Positions 13,399 through 19,830 of a stretch of 19,830 nucleotides of DNA are shown here, piece by piece. This stretch comes from Chloroflexota bacterium. GTDB lineage: Bacteria; Chloroflexota; Ktedonobacteria; Ktedonobacterales; Ktedonobacteraceae. Below the pieces are notes generated by a model. The model was not told the DNA's origin. It was given only the letters and a program-made list of their open reading frames with translations, and did no database searches. The number at the start of each line of letters is the position of its first letter. The stretch's first letter is position 1. Position numbers and translations under genes: made by a program. The DNA lies in contig VBHI01000091.1 in the NCBI GenBank assembly GCA_005881495.1, forward strand, positions 1-19,830, in the 5' to 3' direction.

Positions 13399-14919
13399 TC
13401 AGGCGCGCATAACGAGATAGGCATGGTCTTGCACCTCCGCCTTGAGCTCTATGCTCGTCTGGCCGCTGACCCGCCATCCCTCGTAGACACTGCCATCACG
13501 CAGCACACGAGCCTGTGCTGGCTCGCGCAGGTGCTCCACCGTGAAGGTCGTCGAGGTTCCGGCCAGCCAGGGGTCTGCTGCATAGGTCGACACCGCAAGG
13601 ATCTCCTTTTCCTCATCGTAGATAGCCTGGGAGATCCCCAGTCGCGGGAAATCAACGCCGGAGACGGTCGGTTGGTCGAACTTGCGCAAGTTCGGCTCGT
13701 TAAAGATCCGCCACCATGCCTGCTTGCCACCCGCCTCAGCCGCCATGATGACGGCATTGGCCTGCCCACGCGGATACGGCTCGGAGAGTCCAAAGCGGTA
13801 ATAGAACTCGCCATGCTCTCGGTCCCATGTCGGCTCACAGAGCTGCTCGGCCAGGGCCTGCAGGTCCTGGTAGCGGGCAGTGTCCCCCATTTCGCTTGCG
13901 TCCAAGAGGCCCAGGCCAAATCTGCGAGGATCTGCCAGATGCGCCCTGAGTATTTGTGGGTCAGGGGGGTTTTGGAACAAGGAGGGAATAGACCACTCGT
14001 AAAGGCGCTGGGCGTCATCGTAGCGCTGTGGCGAGAGGTAGAATACCAGAGAGGCTGCAGCCTGGAAACCGCCCTGGCACAGGTAGTCAATGATCGGGTC
14101 ATAGTACCAGGCGACCCACTCAGGCGATCCTGCATCGGGGAGCCGCACATAGTGCTGTTTGGCGTACTTCCACCAGCGGTCGAAGACCCAGTGGGTGTCC
14201 GTCTGGTAGAGCTGATCGTGCAGCCTCAGACCGAGGCCCGCCGGAACCATGCAATAGGGCCAGATCTTGGTGTTCTCGCAGTGACATCCCTCACGACGAG
14301 CGGCCCACTGCCGTGTGAGAAGGTGGTTAATGCTGCTGTGCGTGTAGGTGAAGGTGTTTGCTCCATCACAAATGATGTTGAAAGGCCGGCTCCATTTTTT
14401 GTCCCCGCTCACGTAGCGGTATAATCCCAGCAACAGATTGAAAAACCCTTTGTAGAAGAGGTTGCCATCGGCCCCAATGGGATCCATCTGAAGTCCCCAC
14501 GGTTCGATGCCATTGGCGGTCCAGCCAGGCACGTCGTAGTGGCCCCGACGATCAGCTGGGATGTAGAGGCGGTTCCAGGCCTCTGGATAGTTGCCGCGCT
14601 TGGGGTCGTGGCCAATCTGCGTCTGCCAGTCGATGGCTCCCCAGTAGGTCCCGTAGCGTTGGAGCAACTGGTCGAGGATGCAGCCATACACCTCGCGCCA
14701 GGCTGGCGTGGTCTGGGCCATCAGGGCCATCACAACGCTGGAGTCGATAAGATCGAAGCGGGCAAAACACAGTAGCGGCGGAGTGGATTTGTCGTCCCAC
14801 ATCTCTGATGGGTGGCTCCCGCGGTCCCAGTCGTCGGGCGTGTTGACCTTGCGATGCAGGTATTTGAGCCATCCGCGGGAGCGCTCGGAGAGCATGGGGT
14901 AGTCGTTGACGGTTTTCAT
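13399..14919 (-). CDS. Linalool dehydratase/isomerase-like family protein
   Basis: A 506-residue protein that I assign to the linalool dehydratase/isomerase (LDI) family from its motif order: NLFYKGFFNLLLGLY (153-167), TFTYTHSSINHLL (189-201) and CHCENTKIWPYC, whose Cys214 and Cys223 have the same 9-residue spacing as the active-site pair Cys171/Cys180 of the Castellaniella enzyme. As I recall that enzyme, its catalytic His129 sits in a YxGH motif; here the place reads YKGF (Phe159), so the chemistry may differ. The fold should be an alpha/alpha barrel. No signal peptide is seen, unlike the periplasmic Castellaniella protein, so this one is probably cytoplasmic. GGGAGG precedes ATG 14919. The neighbour upstream is an MDR alcohol dehydrogenase, the partner type in terpene alcohol degradation. 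Confidence 0.72.
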   Translation of the reverse strand: MKTVNDYPMLSERSRGWLKYLHRKVNTPDDWDRGSHPSEMWDDKSTPPLLCFARFDLIDSSVVMALMAQTTPAWREVYGCILDQLLQRYGTYWGAIDWQTQIGHDPKRGNYPEAWNRLYIPADRRGHYDVPGWTANGIEPWGLQMDPIGADGNLFYKGFFNLLLGLYRYVSGDKKWSRPFNIICDGANTFTYTHSSINHLLTRQWAARREGCHCENTKIWPYCMVPAGLGLRLHDQLYQTDTHWVFDRWWKYAKQHYVRLPDAGSPEWVAWYYDPIIDYLCQGGFQAAASLVFYLSPQRYDDAQRLYEWSIPSLFQNPPDPQILRAHLADPRRFGLGLLDASEMGDTARYQDLQALAEQLCEPTWDREHGEFYYRFGLSEPYPRGQANAVIMAAEAGGKQAWWRIFNEPNLRKFDQPTVSGVDFPRLGISQAIYDEEKEILAVSTYAADPWLAGTSTTFTVEHLREPAQARVLRDGSVYEGWRVSGQTSIELKAEVQDHAYLVMRA

Positions 14920-15020
14920 AAAGCCTCCCTTTCTTTGTCTCCTTGCGATACGTGTGGAAAGGCCGCCTGCTCCTTAAAACTGAAGAGATGACGCTCCAAA
15001 CAAAGCGAGAGACGCATAGG

Positions 15021-16067
15021 CTAGCTCTCAGGAACGAGAACAGCACGACCCTCAATCTGACCATGAGCCAGTTTGTCAAAGGTCTGGTTCATCTCGTCAA
15101 AGCCAACGCGTTGGATGCGGGTGCGAAGCAGTCCTTTGCGGGCAAGGGCCAGTACCTCGCTGAGTTCCAGGATGCTGCCCCACCTGCTGGTTGTGACTTC
15201 AACCTCCTTTAAGGACAGGGCCGTGAAAGGCAAGGTGCTTCCGGCTAGACCCACGATGACGACGCGTGCCTGCCGTCCTGCTGACTGATAGGCCTGGCGT
15301 AACGTCGTATCAGCCCCTACAAAGTCGACGACGCCCTGGGCACCTTCACCGCCAGTGAGTTCCCTGATGCGCTGGACAGGATCTTCGTTGCGGCTATTGA
15401 TGACCACATCAGCGCCAAGGTCGCGAGCAATCTCAAGTTTCTGGGAGTCCACGTCTACAGCCACGACCGTGGTGGCGGCTGGAAGAAGCAGCCTGGCATA
15501 TTGCACACCGAATTGCCCCAGGCCACCCGCCCCAATGATGACCACCGCGCTGCCAGGATAGATGACCGGCACGAGTTTCTTCACGGCCCGATAGGGCGTT
15601 AACCCGGCATCAGTAAGTGCGGCGGCTTCGACGAGGTCGAGTCCTTGAGCAGGCAAGAGGTAGCGATAGGTAGGTACGAGCAGATAGTCCGCGTAACCAC
15701 CAGGCTGCCCAACTCCGACCCATGCGTTCATATCGCTCAATTGCTCCTGGCCACTGCGGGTGAAGCGGTCGCTTTTGACGCTCCATCCTCCGAAGACGAC
15801 GACAGGATCGCCAATCTGAACAGCGTGGACGTTCTCGCCCACTGCGGCGATAGTGCCTGCATTTTCGTGGCCAAGCGTGAAGGGAAAGCTGGGGATGATC
15901 GGCACTGCGCCATCCATAAAGTGTAAGTCAGAATGGCAGAGCCCTGAACCGACGATACGGATCAAGACATTTTCACCCCGCGGTTCGGGCACAGGCACCT
16001 CACGAACCTCTAACGGCCGTTTGTACGCAAGTAGCTGCGCTGCTCGCATCGTTTTCGGGATACTCAT
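15021..16067 (-). CDS. NAD-dependent zinc alcohol dehydrogenase (MDR superfamily)
   Basis: A 348-residue medium-chain dehydrogenase that would oxidise an alcohol to aldehyde or ketone. Catalytic zinc ligands are Cys44 (GLCHSDLH), His67 with Glu68 (LGHENAG) and probably Asp153 (LTDAGLTPY), the same Cys/His/Asp set used by ADH-A-like bacterial enzymes. The NAD-binding GAGGLG is at 179-184, and the acidic residue in VVAVDVD favours NAD over NADP. The lobe that usually binds structural zinc through four cysteines reads GWSVKSDRFTRSGQEQLS (94-111) and has none, so structural zinc is absent. It lies 38 bases after the hydratase gene and 101 bases before the LDI-like gene. A geraniol-dehydrogenase-like role is an inference from context. 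Confidence 0.92.
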   Translation of the reverse strand: MSIPKTMRAAQLLAYKRPLEVREVPVPEPRGENVLIRIVGSGLCHSDLHFMDGAVPIIPSFPFTLGHENAGTIAAVGENVHAVQIGDPVVVFGGWSVKSDRFTRSGQEQLSDMNAWVGVGQPGGYADYLLVPTYRYLLPAQGLDLVEAAALTDAGLTPYRAVKKLVPVIYPGSAVVIIGAGGLGQFGVQYARLLLPAATTVVAVDVDSQKLEIARDLGADVVINSRNEDPVQRIRELTGGEGAQGVVDFVGADTTLRQAYQSAGRQARVVIVGLAGSTLPFTALSLKEVEVTTSRWGSILELSEVLALARKGLLRTRIQRVGFDEMNQTFDKLAHGQIEGRAVLVPES

Positions 16068-16105
16068 CTTTGCTGTTCCTTCAGCGAATACTCTCTCCTG
16101 GCCTC

Positions 16106-16924
16106 TTATTCGCCAGTAAATAGTGGTTGGCGTTTCTCCAGGAAGGCACTGACTCCCTCCTGCTGGTCTTTGGTACTGAACAAACTGGCGAAGGACAACG
16201 ACTCCATCGTGATGGCAGCCCCTAGTTCCAGATCGTACCCTTTGTCGACCATCAGTTTGGCCAATTGCAGGGCGCGAGGCGGCTTTTCGCTCAGTTTGCC
16301 CGCCCAGGCTTTGGCCTCCTCGAGCAGGGTGCCAACCGGCACCACCTTGTTGACCAGACCAATGCGCAGCGCTTCGCTGGCATCGATGCGCTCCCCCAAG
16401 AAAATCATCTCTTTGGCTTTGGTCAAGCCAACGACGCGTGCCAGGCGCTGGGTCCCCCCAGCACCAGGAATAATGCCCACGTTGATCTCCGGCTGGCCGA
16501 AGGTTGCTGTCTCGGAGGCCAGACGCAGATCACAGGCCAAGGCCAGTTCACAGCCCCCACCGACCGCAATCCCCGAGACGGCCGCAATGGTCGGTTGCAA
16601 CATGGAGGCCACCGCTCCCCAGATGTCACCGACCTGCAGACTATTGAAGGGGCGAAACTGCTGCATGGGCGTGCGTCCTCGCATCTCGCTGAGGTCGGCA
16701 CCGGCCGCGAAGACCTCTGGTCCCCCCCACACAATGATCGCTCGCACGCTCGCATCTGCGCGAACCTTCATCAGGGCATCGAAGATTTCGGCCTGCATCT
16801 GCTTGTTGATGGCGTTACGCTTCTGTGGGCGGTGCAAGGTGAGGATGAACGTCGCCCCATCCTGTTCCGTCTTGATCGTTTCATACATACTCCCTTTGCT
16901 GCTCATGTCGTGTTCGTCGGCCAT
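16106..16924 (-). CDS. Enoyl-CoA hydratase/isomerase (crotonase family)
   Basis: A 272-residue crotonase. The oxyanion-hole segments FAAGADLSEM (72-81) and GIAVGGGCELALACD are present. Both catalytic glutamates are in place: Glu126 in GGCELAL and Glu146 in QPEINVGIIPGAGGTQRL, the pattern of true enoyl-CoA hydratases. It adds water to trans-2-enoyl-CoA giving the (S)-3-hydroxy form, the beta-oxidation direction, in contrast to PhaJ, which gives (R). GGAGGGAG precedes ATG 16924, and the thiolase stop lies 24 bases upstream, so the two are co-transcribed. No 3-hydroxyacyl-CoA dehydrogenase is found in the window to link the two steps. Confidence 0.94.
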   Translation of the reverse strand: MADEHDMSSKGSMYETIKTEQDGATFILTLHRPQKRNAINKQMQAEIFDALMKVRADASVRAIIVWGGPEVFAAGADLSEMRGRTPMQQFRPFNSLQVGDIWGAVASMLQPTIAAVSGIAVGGGCELALACDLRLASETATFGQPEINVGIIPGAGGTQRLARVVGLTKAKEMIFLGERIDASEALRIGLVNKVVPVGTLLEEAKAWAGKLSEKPPRALQLAKLMVDKGYDLELGAAITMESLSFASLFSTKDQQEGVSAFLEKRQPLFTGE

Positions 16925-16948
16925 GGCTCTCTCCCTCCGCTCTTGCCT

Positions 16949-18133
16949 TTAGGCGACTTCAAACAAACCGGCAGCGCCCATGCCGCCGGCGGCACACATC
17001 GTCACGACGACGTACTTCGCCTTGCGGCGCCTGCCTTCAAGCAGGATATGCCCGACCTGCCGTGCCCCCGTCATGCCGTAGGGGTGACCGATGGAAATGG
17101 CTCCCCCGTTCACATTGAGTCGTTCTAGAGGGATTCCCAGGGCATCGCGACAGTAGACCGTCTGACTGGCGTAGGCCTCGTTGAGTTCCCATAGATCGAT
17201 ATCGTCGATGCTCAGGCCATGCCGCCTCAACAATTTAGGGACAGCCAGGGCTGGACCAATGCCCATTTCGTCGGGCTCGACGCCGACGACGACCAGACCA
17301 CGGTAGATCCCCAACGGCTCAAGGTTTCGTTGCTCAGCCAGTTTGCCGTCCATGACAACACAGGCTGATGCCCCGTCAGCGAATTGGCTGGCATTGCCAG
17401 CAGTGACCGTCGCGCCCTTCCTATTGTAGACTGGCCGCAGGGCCAGCAGTCCCTCAAGGGTGGTGTTGGGACGATTACACTCATCTCGGCTCAAGGTGAC
17501 TTCCTCCTCGTGTGTCTCGCCAGTCACCTTGTCGGTCACCAGTTTGGTGGTGGTTAAGGGGACGATCTCCTCGTCGAAGCGTCCGGCCTGCTGGGCGGCC
17601 GCCGTCCGCTGCTGACTGAGCAGGGCATAGCGGTCCTGCTCTTCACGCGAAATGCCGTAGCGGATGGCCACGACATCGCCCGTTTCGTTCATGGGCATCC
17701 ACAATGCCGGTTTGTGTTCGAGCAACCAGGGGTCCACGCTTTTGGGTTGGTGCAGCGTGGGTTGGACCAGGCTGATCGACTCGACGCCCCCGGCCACAAG
17801 GATGGGCACCTTATCGACAAGCACGCGCTGGGCCGCGATACTGATGGCTTGCAGGCCGGAGGCACAGCGGCGGTTGACAGTGGTTCCTCCCACCGAAATC
17901 GGCAGGCCAGCGCGGACCGCACAGAGGCGAGCGATGTTGTTGCCCGTATCGCCTTCCGGAGTTCCACATCCCATGATCACGTCCTCGACCTCAGCCGGAT
18001 CAAGCCCTGCGCGTTGGACGGCGTGTCGGATCGCGTGGCCGCCCAGGGTGGACCCGTGGGTCTGGTTGAAAGACCCCCGAAAGGACTTGGCAAGCGGAGT
18101 CCGGGCCGTTGAGACAATAACGGCTTCACTCAT
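16949..18133 (-). CDS. Thiolase (acetyl-CoA acyltransferase), first gene of the catabolic run
   Basis: A 394-residue thiolase with full active site: Cys90 ([10 protein letters not shown]), NEAYAS (318-323), His350 ([14 protein letters not shown]) and Cys380 ([11 protein letters not shown]). The HPYGMTG form and wording are closer to FadA-like degradative thiolases than to the other thiolase of this window, which has HPIGASG. It would release acetyl-CoA from 3-ketoacyl-CoA. ATG 18133 follows AAGGAGGA and a leader of about 130 bases. Its promoter, leader and first 30 or so codons form the right arm of the inverted duplication; the copy at 6232 is its broken twin. Confidence 0.95.
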   Translation of the reverse strand: MSEAVIVSTARTPLAKSFRGSFNQTHGSTLGGHAIRHAVQRAGLDPAEVEDVIMGCGTPEGDTGNNIARLCAVRAGLPISVGGTTVNRRCASGLQAISIAAQRVLVDKVPILVAGGVESISLVQPTLHQPKSVDPWLLEHKPALWMPMNETGDVVAIRYGISREEQDRYALLSQQRTAAAQQAGRFDEEIVPLTTTKLVTDKVTGETHEEEVTLSRDECNRPNTTLEGLLALRPVYNRKGATVTAGNASQFADGASACVVMDGKLAEQRNLEPLGIYRGLVVVGVEPDEMGIGPALAVPKLLRRHGLSIDDIDLWELNEAYASQTVYCRDALGIPLERLNVNGGAISIGHPYGMTGARQVGHILLEGRRRKAKYVVVTMCAAGGMGAAGLFEVA

Positions 18134-18363
18134 GAGGCTCCTCCTTGAAGTGTGACGGGGTCTTGCCTGTCCTCGTCCTCGTCTGCAGCCTCACACGTGG
18201 ACAAGGAGAAGAAACAAGGCCGTCGTCATCAGTAAATAATTTTTACCACTAACTTTTTTTGTGGCACATTACCAAGTTTACCAGCAAATTCGTCATTAGT
18301 CAATGGTCTTTACAAATGACGATACGTCGTGTATAATTTCTTCATACGGTGCGCCAGTTCTTT
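18035..18363 (-). repeat. Right arm of the long inverted duplication (original copy)
   Basis: Read on the minus strand it matches 6005-6330. Because it runs on into a complete thiolase gene, this arm is the likely source. Differences include three extra A bases at about 18251-18257 and single changes such as the second codon (AGT here, AGG in the copy). Confidence 0.92.
18275..18303 (-). promoter_or_regulatory. Predicted promoter of the thiolase-led operon
   Basis: On the minus strand TTGACT (18298-18303) and TAAACT (18275-18280) with a 17-base spacer, identical to the boxes in the left arm. The thiolase ATG is about 140 bases downstream; the leader again contains the imperfect palindrome around GTGGTAAAAATTATTTAC. 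Confidence 0.5.
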
Positions 18364-18377
18364 TTGCTGCTTAGAGG

Positions 18378-18386
18378 TATTGCTTG
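18378..18386 (+). promoter_or_regulatory. Half-site like the tetR operator, upstream of the acyl-CoA synthetase
   Basis: TATTGCTTG is identical to nine bases of each arm of the palindrome at 521-548. It is followed by TCTTTGCATAC, which restores partial symmetry (GTATTGC...GCATAC). It lies about 80 bases before the synthetase start codon. Weak alone; it would link the far-left regulator to this gene. Confidence 0.3.
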
Positions 18387-18414
18387 TCTTTGCATACGTC
18401 CCTCAGCAGCATCA

Positions 18415-18440
18415 GCAGGCCGCGCTCCATAGCGGCCTGC
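18415..18440. other. GC-rich hairpin in the synthetase leader
   Basis: GCAGGCCGC (18415-18423) and GCGGCCTGC (18432-18440) form a perfect 9-bp stem with an 8-base loop, ending 25 bases before the ATG of the synthetase. It could affect translation or protect the 5' end of the mRNA; it may also terminate transcripts entering from the left. Confidence 0.5.
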
Positions 18441-18465
18441 ACCGCTCTTATGTGAAGGGAGAGAT

Positions 18466-19830
18466 ATGGACCCTGCAGCTTTAACCCGCCTACGCGTTCA
18501 CACGCTTGCCGATATTGAGGCGTTCGAGCGATTCCCGTTGGAGCAACGTGCCCTCCCGCACAGCACCTATGCGATGATTCGCCAAACGGCTCTCGCAGAT
18601 CCAGGGCAAGCAGCACTGTACTATTTTGCCGATGCAGACACCTACGACGTTAGCGTATGCATCACCTACGAGCAGCTCCTTGGACGTATCCATCAAACCG
18701 CCAATTTGCTCCAGCACCTCGGCATTGGACCTAATGATGTGATCTCTCTGTTGCTCCCCAATATTCCCCAGGCACACTTTCTGCTGTTGGGTGGTCAGGC
18801 CAGCGGCATTGTGAACCCGGTGAATTTCTTTCTGGAACCACGGCAGATTGCAGATATTCTTCGCGCGGCAGGAACCAAAGTACTCGCAGCCCTCGGCCCA
18901 CATCCTGGCTTCAGCATTTGGGAAAAGGTTGCTTCGATTCGTCGAGAAGTTCCCAGCCTCCAGGCCGTACTCCAGGTCGGCGACTTCTCGGACGAAGATG
19001 GCAGCGTTGTGAACTTCGACCGAGCCATCGAAAGGTATCCGACGAATGCATTACTGAGCGAGAGACGTATCACATCCGACGAAACCGCAACTCTATTTCA
19101 TACTGGTGGAACAACTGGAATGCCGAAGCTTGCTCGTCATACACACGGCAACGAGGTCTACAATGCCTGGGCACAGGGGGTGACGATGGATGTTGTTCCC
19201 CAGGAGGTGCGGCTGAGCGGATTGCCCCTGTTCCACGTCAATGGGGCTATTGCCAATGGGCTCATGCCGTTTAGTCGAGGGGCAACGGTGGTCCTGCCGA
19301 CTGCTGCGGGGTATCGCAATCGCGCCGTCGTGCGCAACATCTGGAGGATTGTCGAACACTACCACGTCAACATGATCAGTGCCGTGCCAACGCTCTTAAG
19401 CAGCCTGCTTCAGGTGCCGATTGATGGAAGAGATATCAGCTCGCTTGCTATCGTGCGCTGCGGGACTGCTCCCGTCCCGAAGCAGCTCCATACTGCGTTT
19501 GAGGCATACACGGGTGCTACTATCATCGAAGGCTACGGCTTGACGGAAGCGACCTCGATTAGTGCGGTCAACCCGAGGTACGGTGAAAAACGAGTTGGCT
19601 CGATTGGCTTGCGCCTCCCCTATCAATTGATGAAGGCGGTGCAACTCACAAGCACAGGAGCGTATGGGCGTGACTGTGCAAGCAACGAAGTGGGCAGCAT
19701 TGCCGTCAAGGGTCCCAACGTCTTCCCTGGCTACGTCGATGAGGAGCACAATAAGGAGCTGTGGATTGAGGAGGGCTGGCTTGATACGGGAGATGTGGGC
19801 TTTCAGGACACGGATGGCTATTTCTGGCTC
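18466..19830 (+). CDS. Acyl-CoA synthetase, AMP-binding (ANL) family, C-terminus off the window edge
   Basis: 455 codons are seen without a stop. ANL motifs occur in order: the P-loop-like HTGGTTGMPKLARHTH (from residue 212), FHVNGA, GYGLTE (356-361) and DTGDVG (Thr441-Gly-Asp), as in acyl-CoA synthetases that adenylate a carboxylate and transfer it to CoA. The N-terminus, LADIEAFERFPLEQRALPHS then TYAMI, and the motif with HTGG instead of YTSG match a subgroup I know as PRK07529-like, about 630 residues long, whose substrates are not well defined. GGGAG precedes ATG 18466. It is divergent from the thiolase operon, with 332 bases between, and would activate the acid made from the alcohol oxidised by this cluster. 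Confidence 0.93.
   Translation, partial: MDPAALTRLRVHTLADIEAFERFPLEQRALPHSTYAMIRQTALADPGQAALYYFADADTYDVSVCITYEQLLGRIHQTANLLQHLGIGPNDVISLLLPNIPQAHFLLLGGQASGIVNPVNFFLEPRQIADILRAAGTKVLAALGPHPGFSIWEKVASIRREVPSLQAVLQVGDFSDEDGSVVNFDRAIERYPTNALLSERRITSDETATLFHTGGTTGMPKLARHTHGNEVYNAWAQGVTMDVVPQEVRLSGLPLFHVNGAIANGLMPFSRGATVVLPTAAGYRNRAVVRNIWRIVEHYHVNMISAVPTLLSSLLQVPIDGRDISSLAIVRCGTAPVPKQLHTAFEAYTGATIIEGYGLTEATSISAVNPRYGEKRVGSIGLRLPYQLMKAVQLTSTGAYGRDCASNEVGSIAVKGPNVFPGYVDEEHNKELWIEEGWLDTGDVGFQDTDGYFWL

Noticed and set aside
13072..14424. Plus-strand open frame of 450 codons opposite the thiolase 5' end and the LDI-like gene
   Set aside because: It runs across two real minus-strand genes and their gap, and its composition is low-complexity and unlike any family.
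12048..18133. The two full thiolases as a recent tandem duplication
   Set aside because: Their active-site surroundings differ (HPIGASG versus HPYGMTG, GVCGSG-type versus RRCASG) and overall similarity is low; only the 6232 fragment is a recent copy.

Overview
The window looks like part of a chromosome from a moderately GC-rich, spore- or filament-forming Chloroflexota bacterium of the Ktedonobacteria type. This is an inference from the gene set (class I PHA synthase, IS4-type transposase debris, CBS-containing family II pyrophosphatase) and from protein wording I recall from that group. No rRNA, tRNA or CRISPR array was seen.

Left part (1-5.8 kb), all on the minus strand: a TetR regulator cut by the window edge, with a perfect palindrome over its start codon; a two-lobed VOC/glyoxalase-like protein; a thioredoxin-reductase-like flavoprotein with a CPYC centre and its probable redox regulator of the Rrf2 family, which has a 31-bp palindromic operator; a family II pyrophosphatase split into two overlapping genes (DHH+CBS/DRTGG half and DHHA2 half); and a hotdog thioesterase.

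Central part (6.0-18.4 kb) is bracketed by a roughly 325-bp inverted duplication. Each arm carries the same promoter, leader, Shine-Dalgarno site and first 30 or so codons of a thiolase, and both arms point inward. The right arm is the real 5' end of a thiolase gene. The left arm is a broken copy fused to a decayed IS4-type transposase, and it now lies upstream of phaC (PHA synthase) and phaJ (R-specific enoyl-CoA hydratase) on the plus strand. The minus strand carries a convergent catabolic run, in transcription order: thiolase, enoyl-CoA hydratase, zinc alcohol dehydrogenase, a linalool dehydratase/isomerase-like protein, a second thiolase, a small hydrophilic protein, a PaaI-type thioesterase and an MFS transporter. 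A 218-bp MITE-like palindromic element flanked by 22-bp direct repeats lies inside this run. A 69-bp hairpin separates the convergent phaCJ and MFS ends.

Right edge: a divergent plus-strand acyl-CoA synthetase, cut by the window end.

Taken together the central genes suggest uptake or isomerisation of an alcohol (possibly a terpenoid alkenol), its oxidation, CoA activation, beta-oxidation-like cleavage to acetyl-CoA, and diversion of enoyl-CoA by PhaJ and PhaC into polyhydroxyalkanoate storage. The substrate is not determined by the sequence. The most notable observations are the inverted promoter duplication (promoter capture by the PHA genes), the split pyrophosphatase that lacks its inter-domain linker, and the linalool dehydratase/isomerase-like protein sitting beside a geraniol-dehydrogenase-type MDR enzyme.
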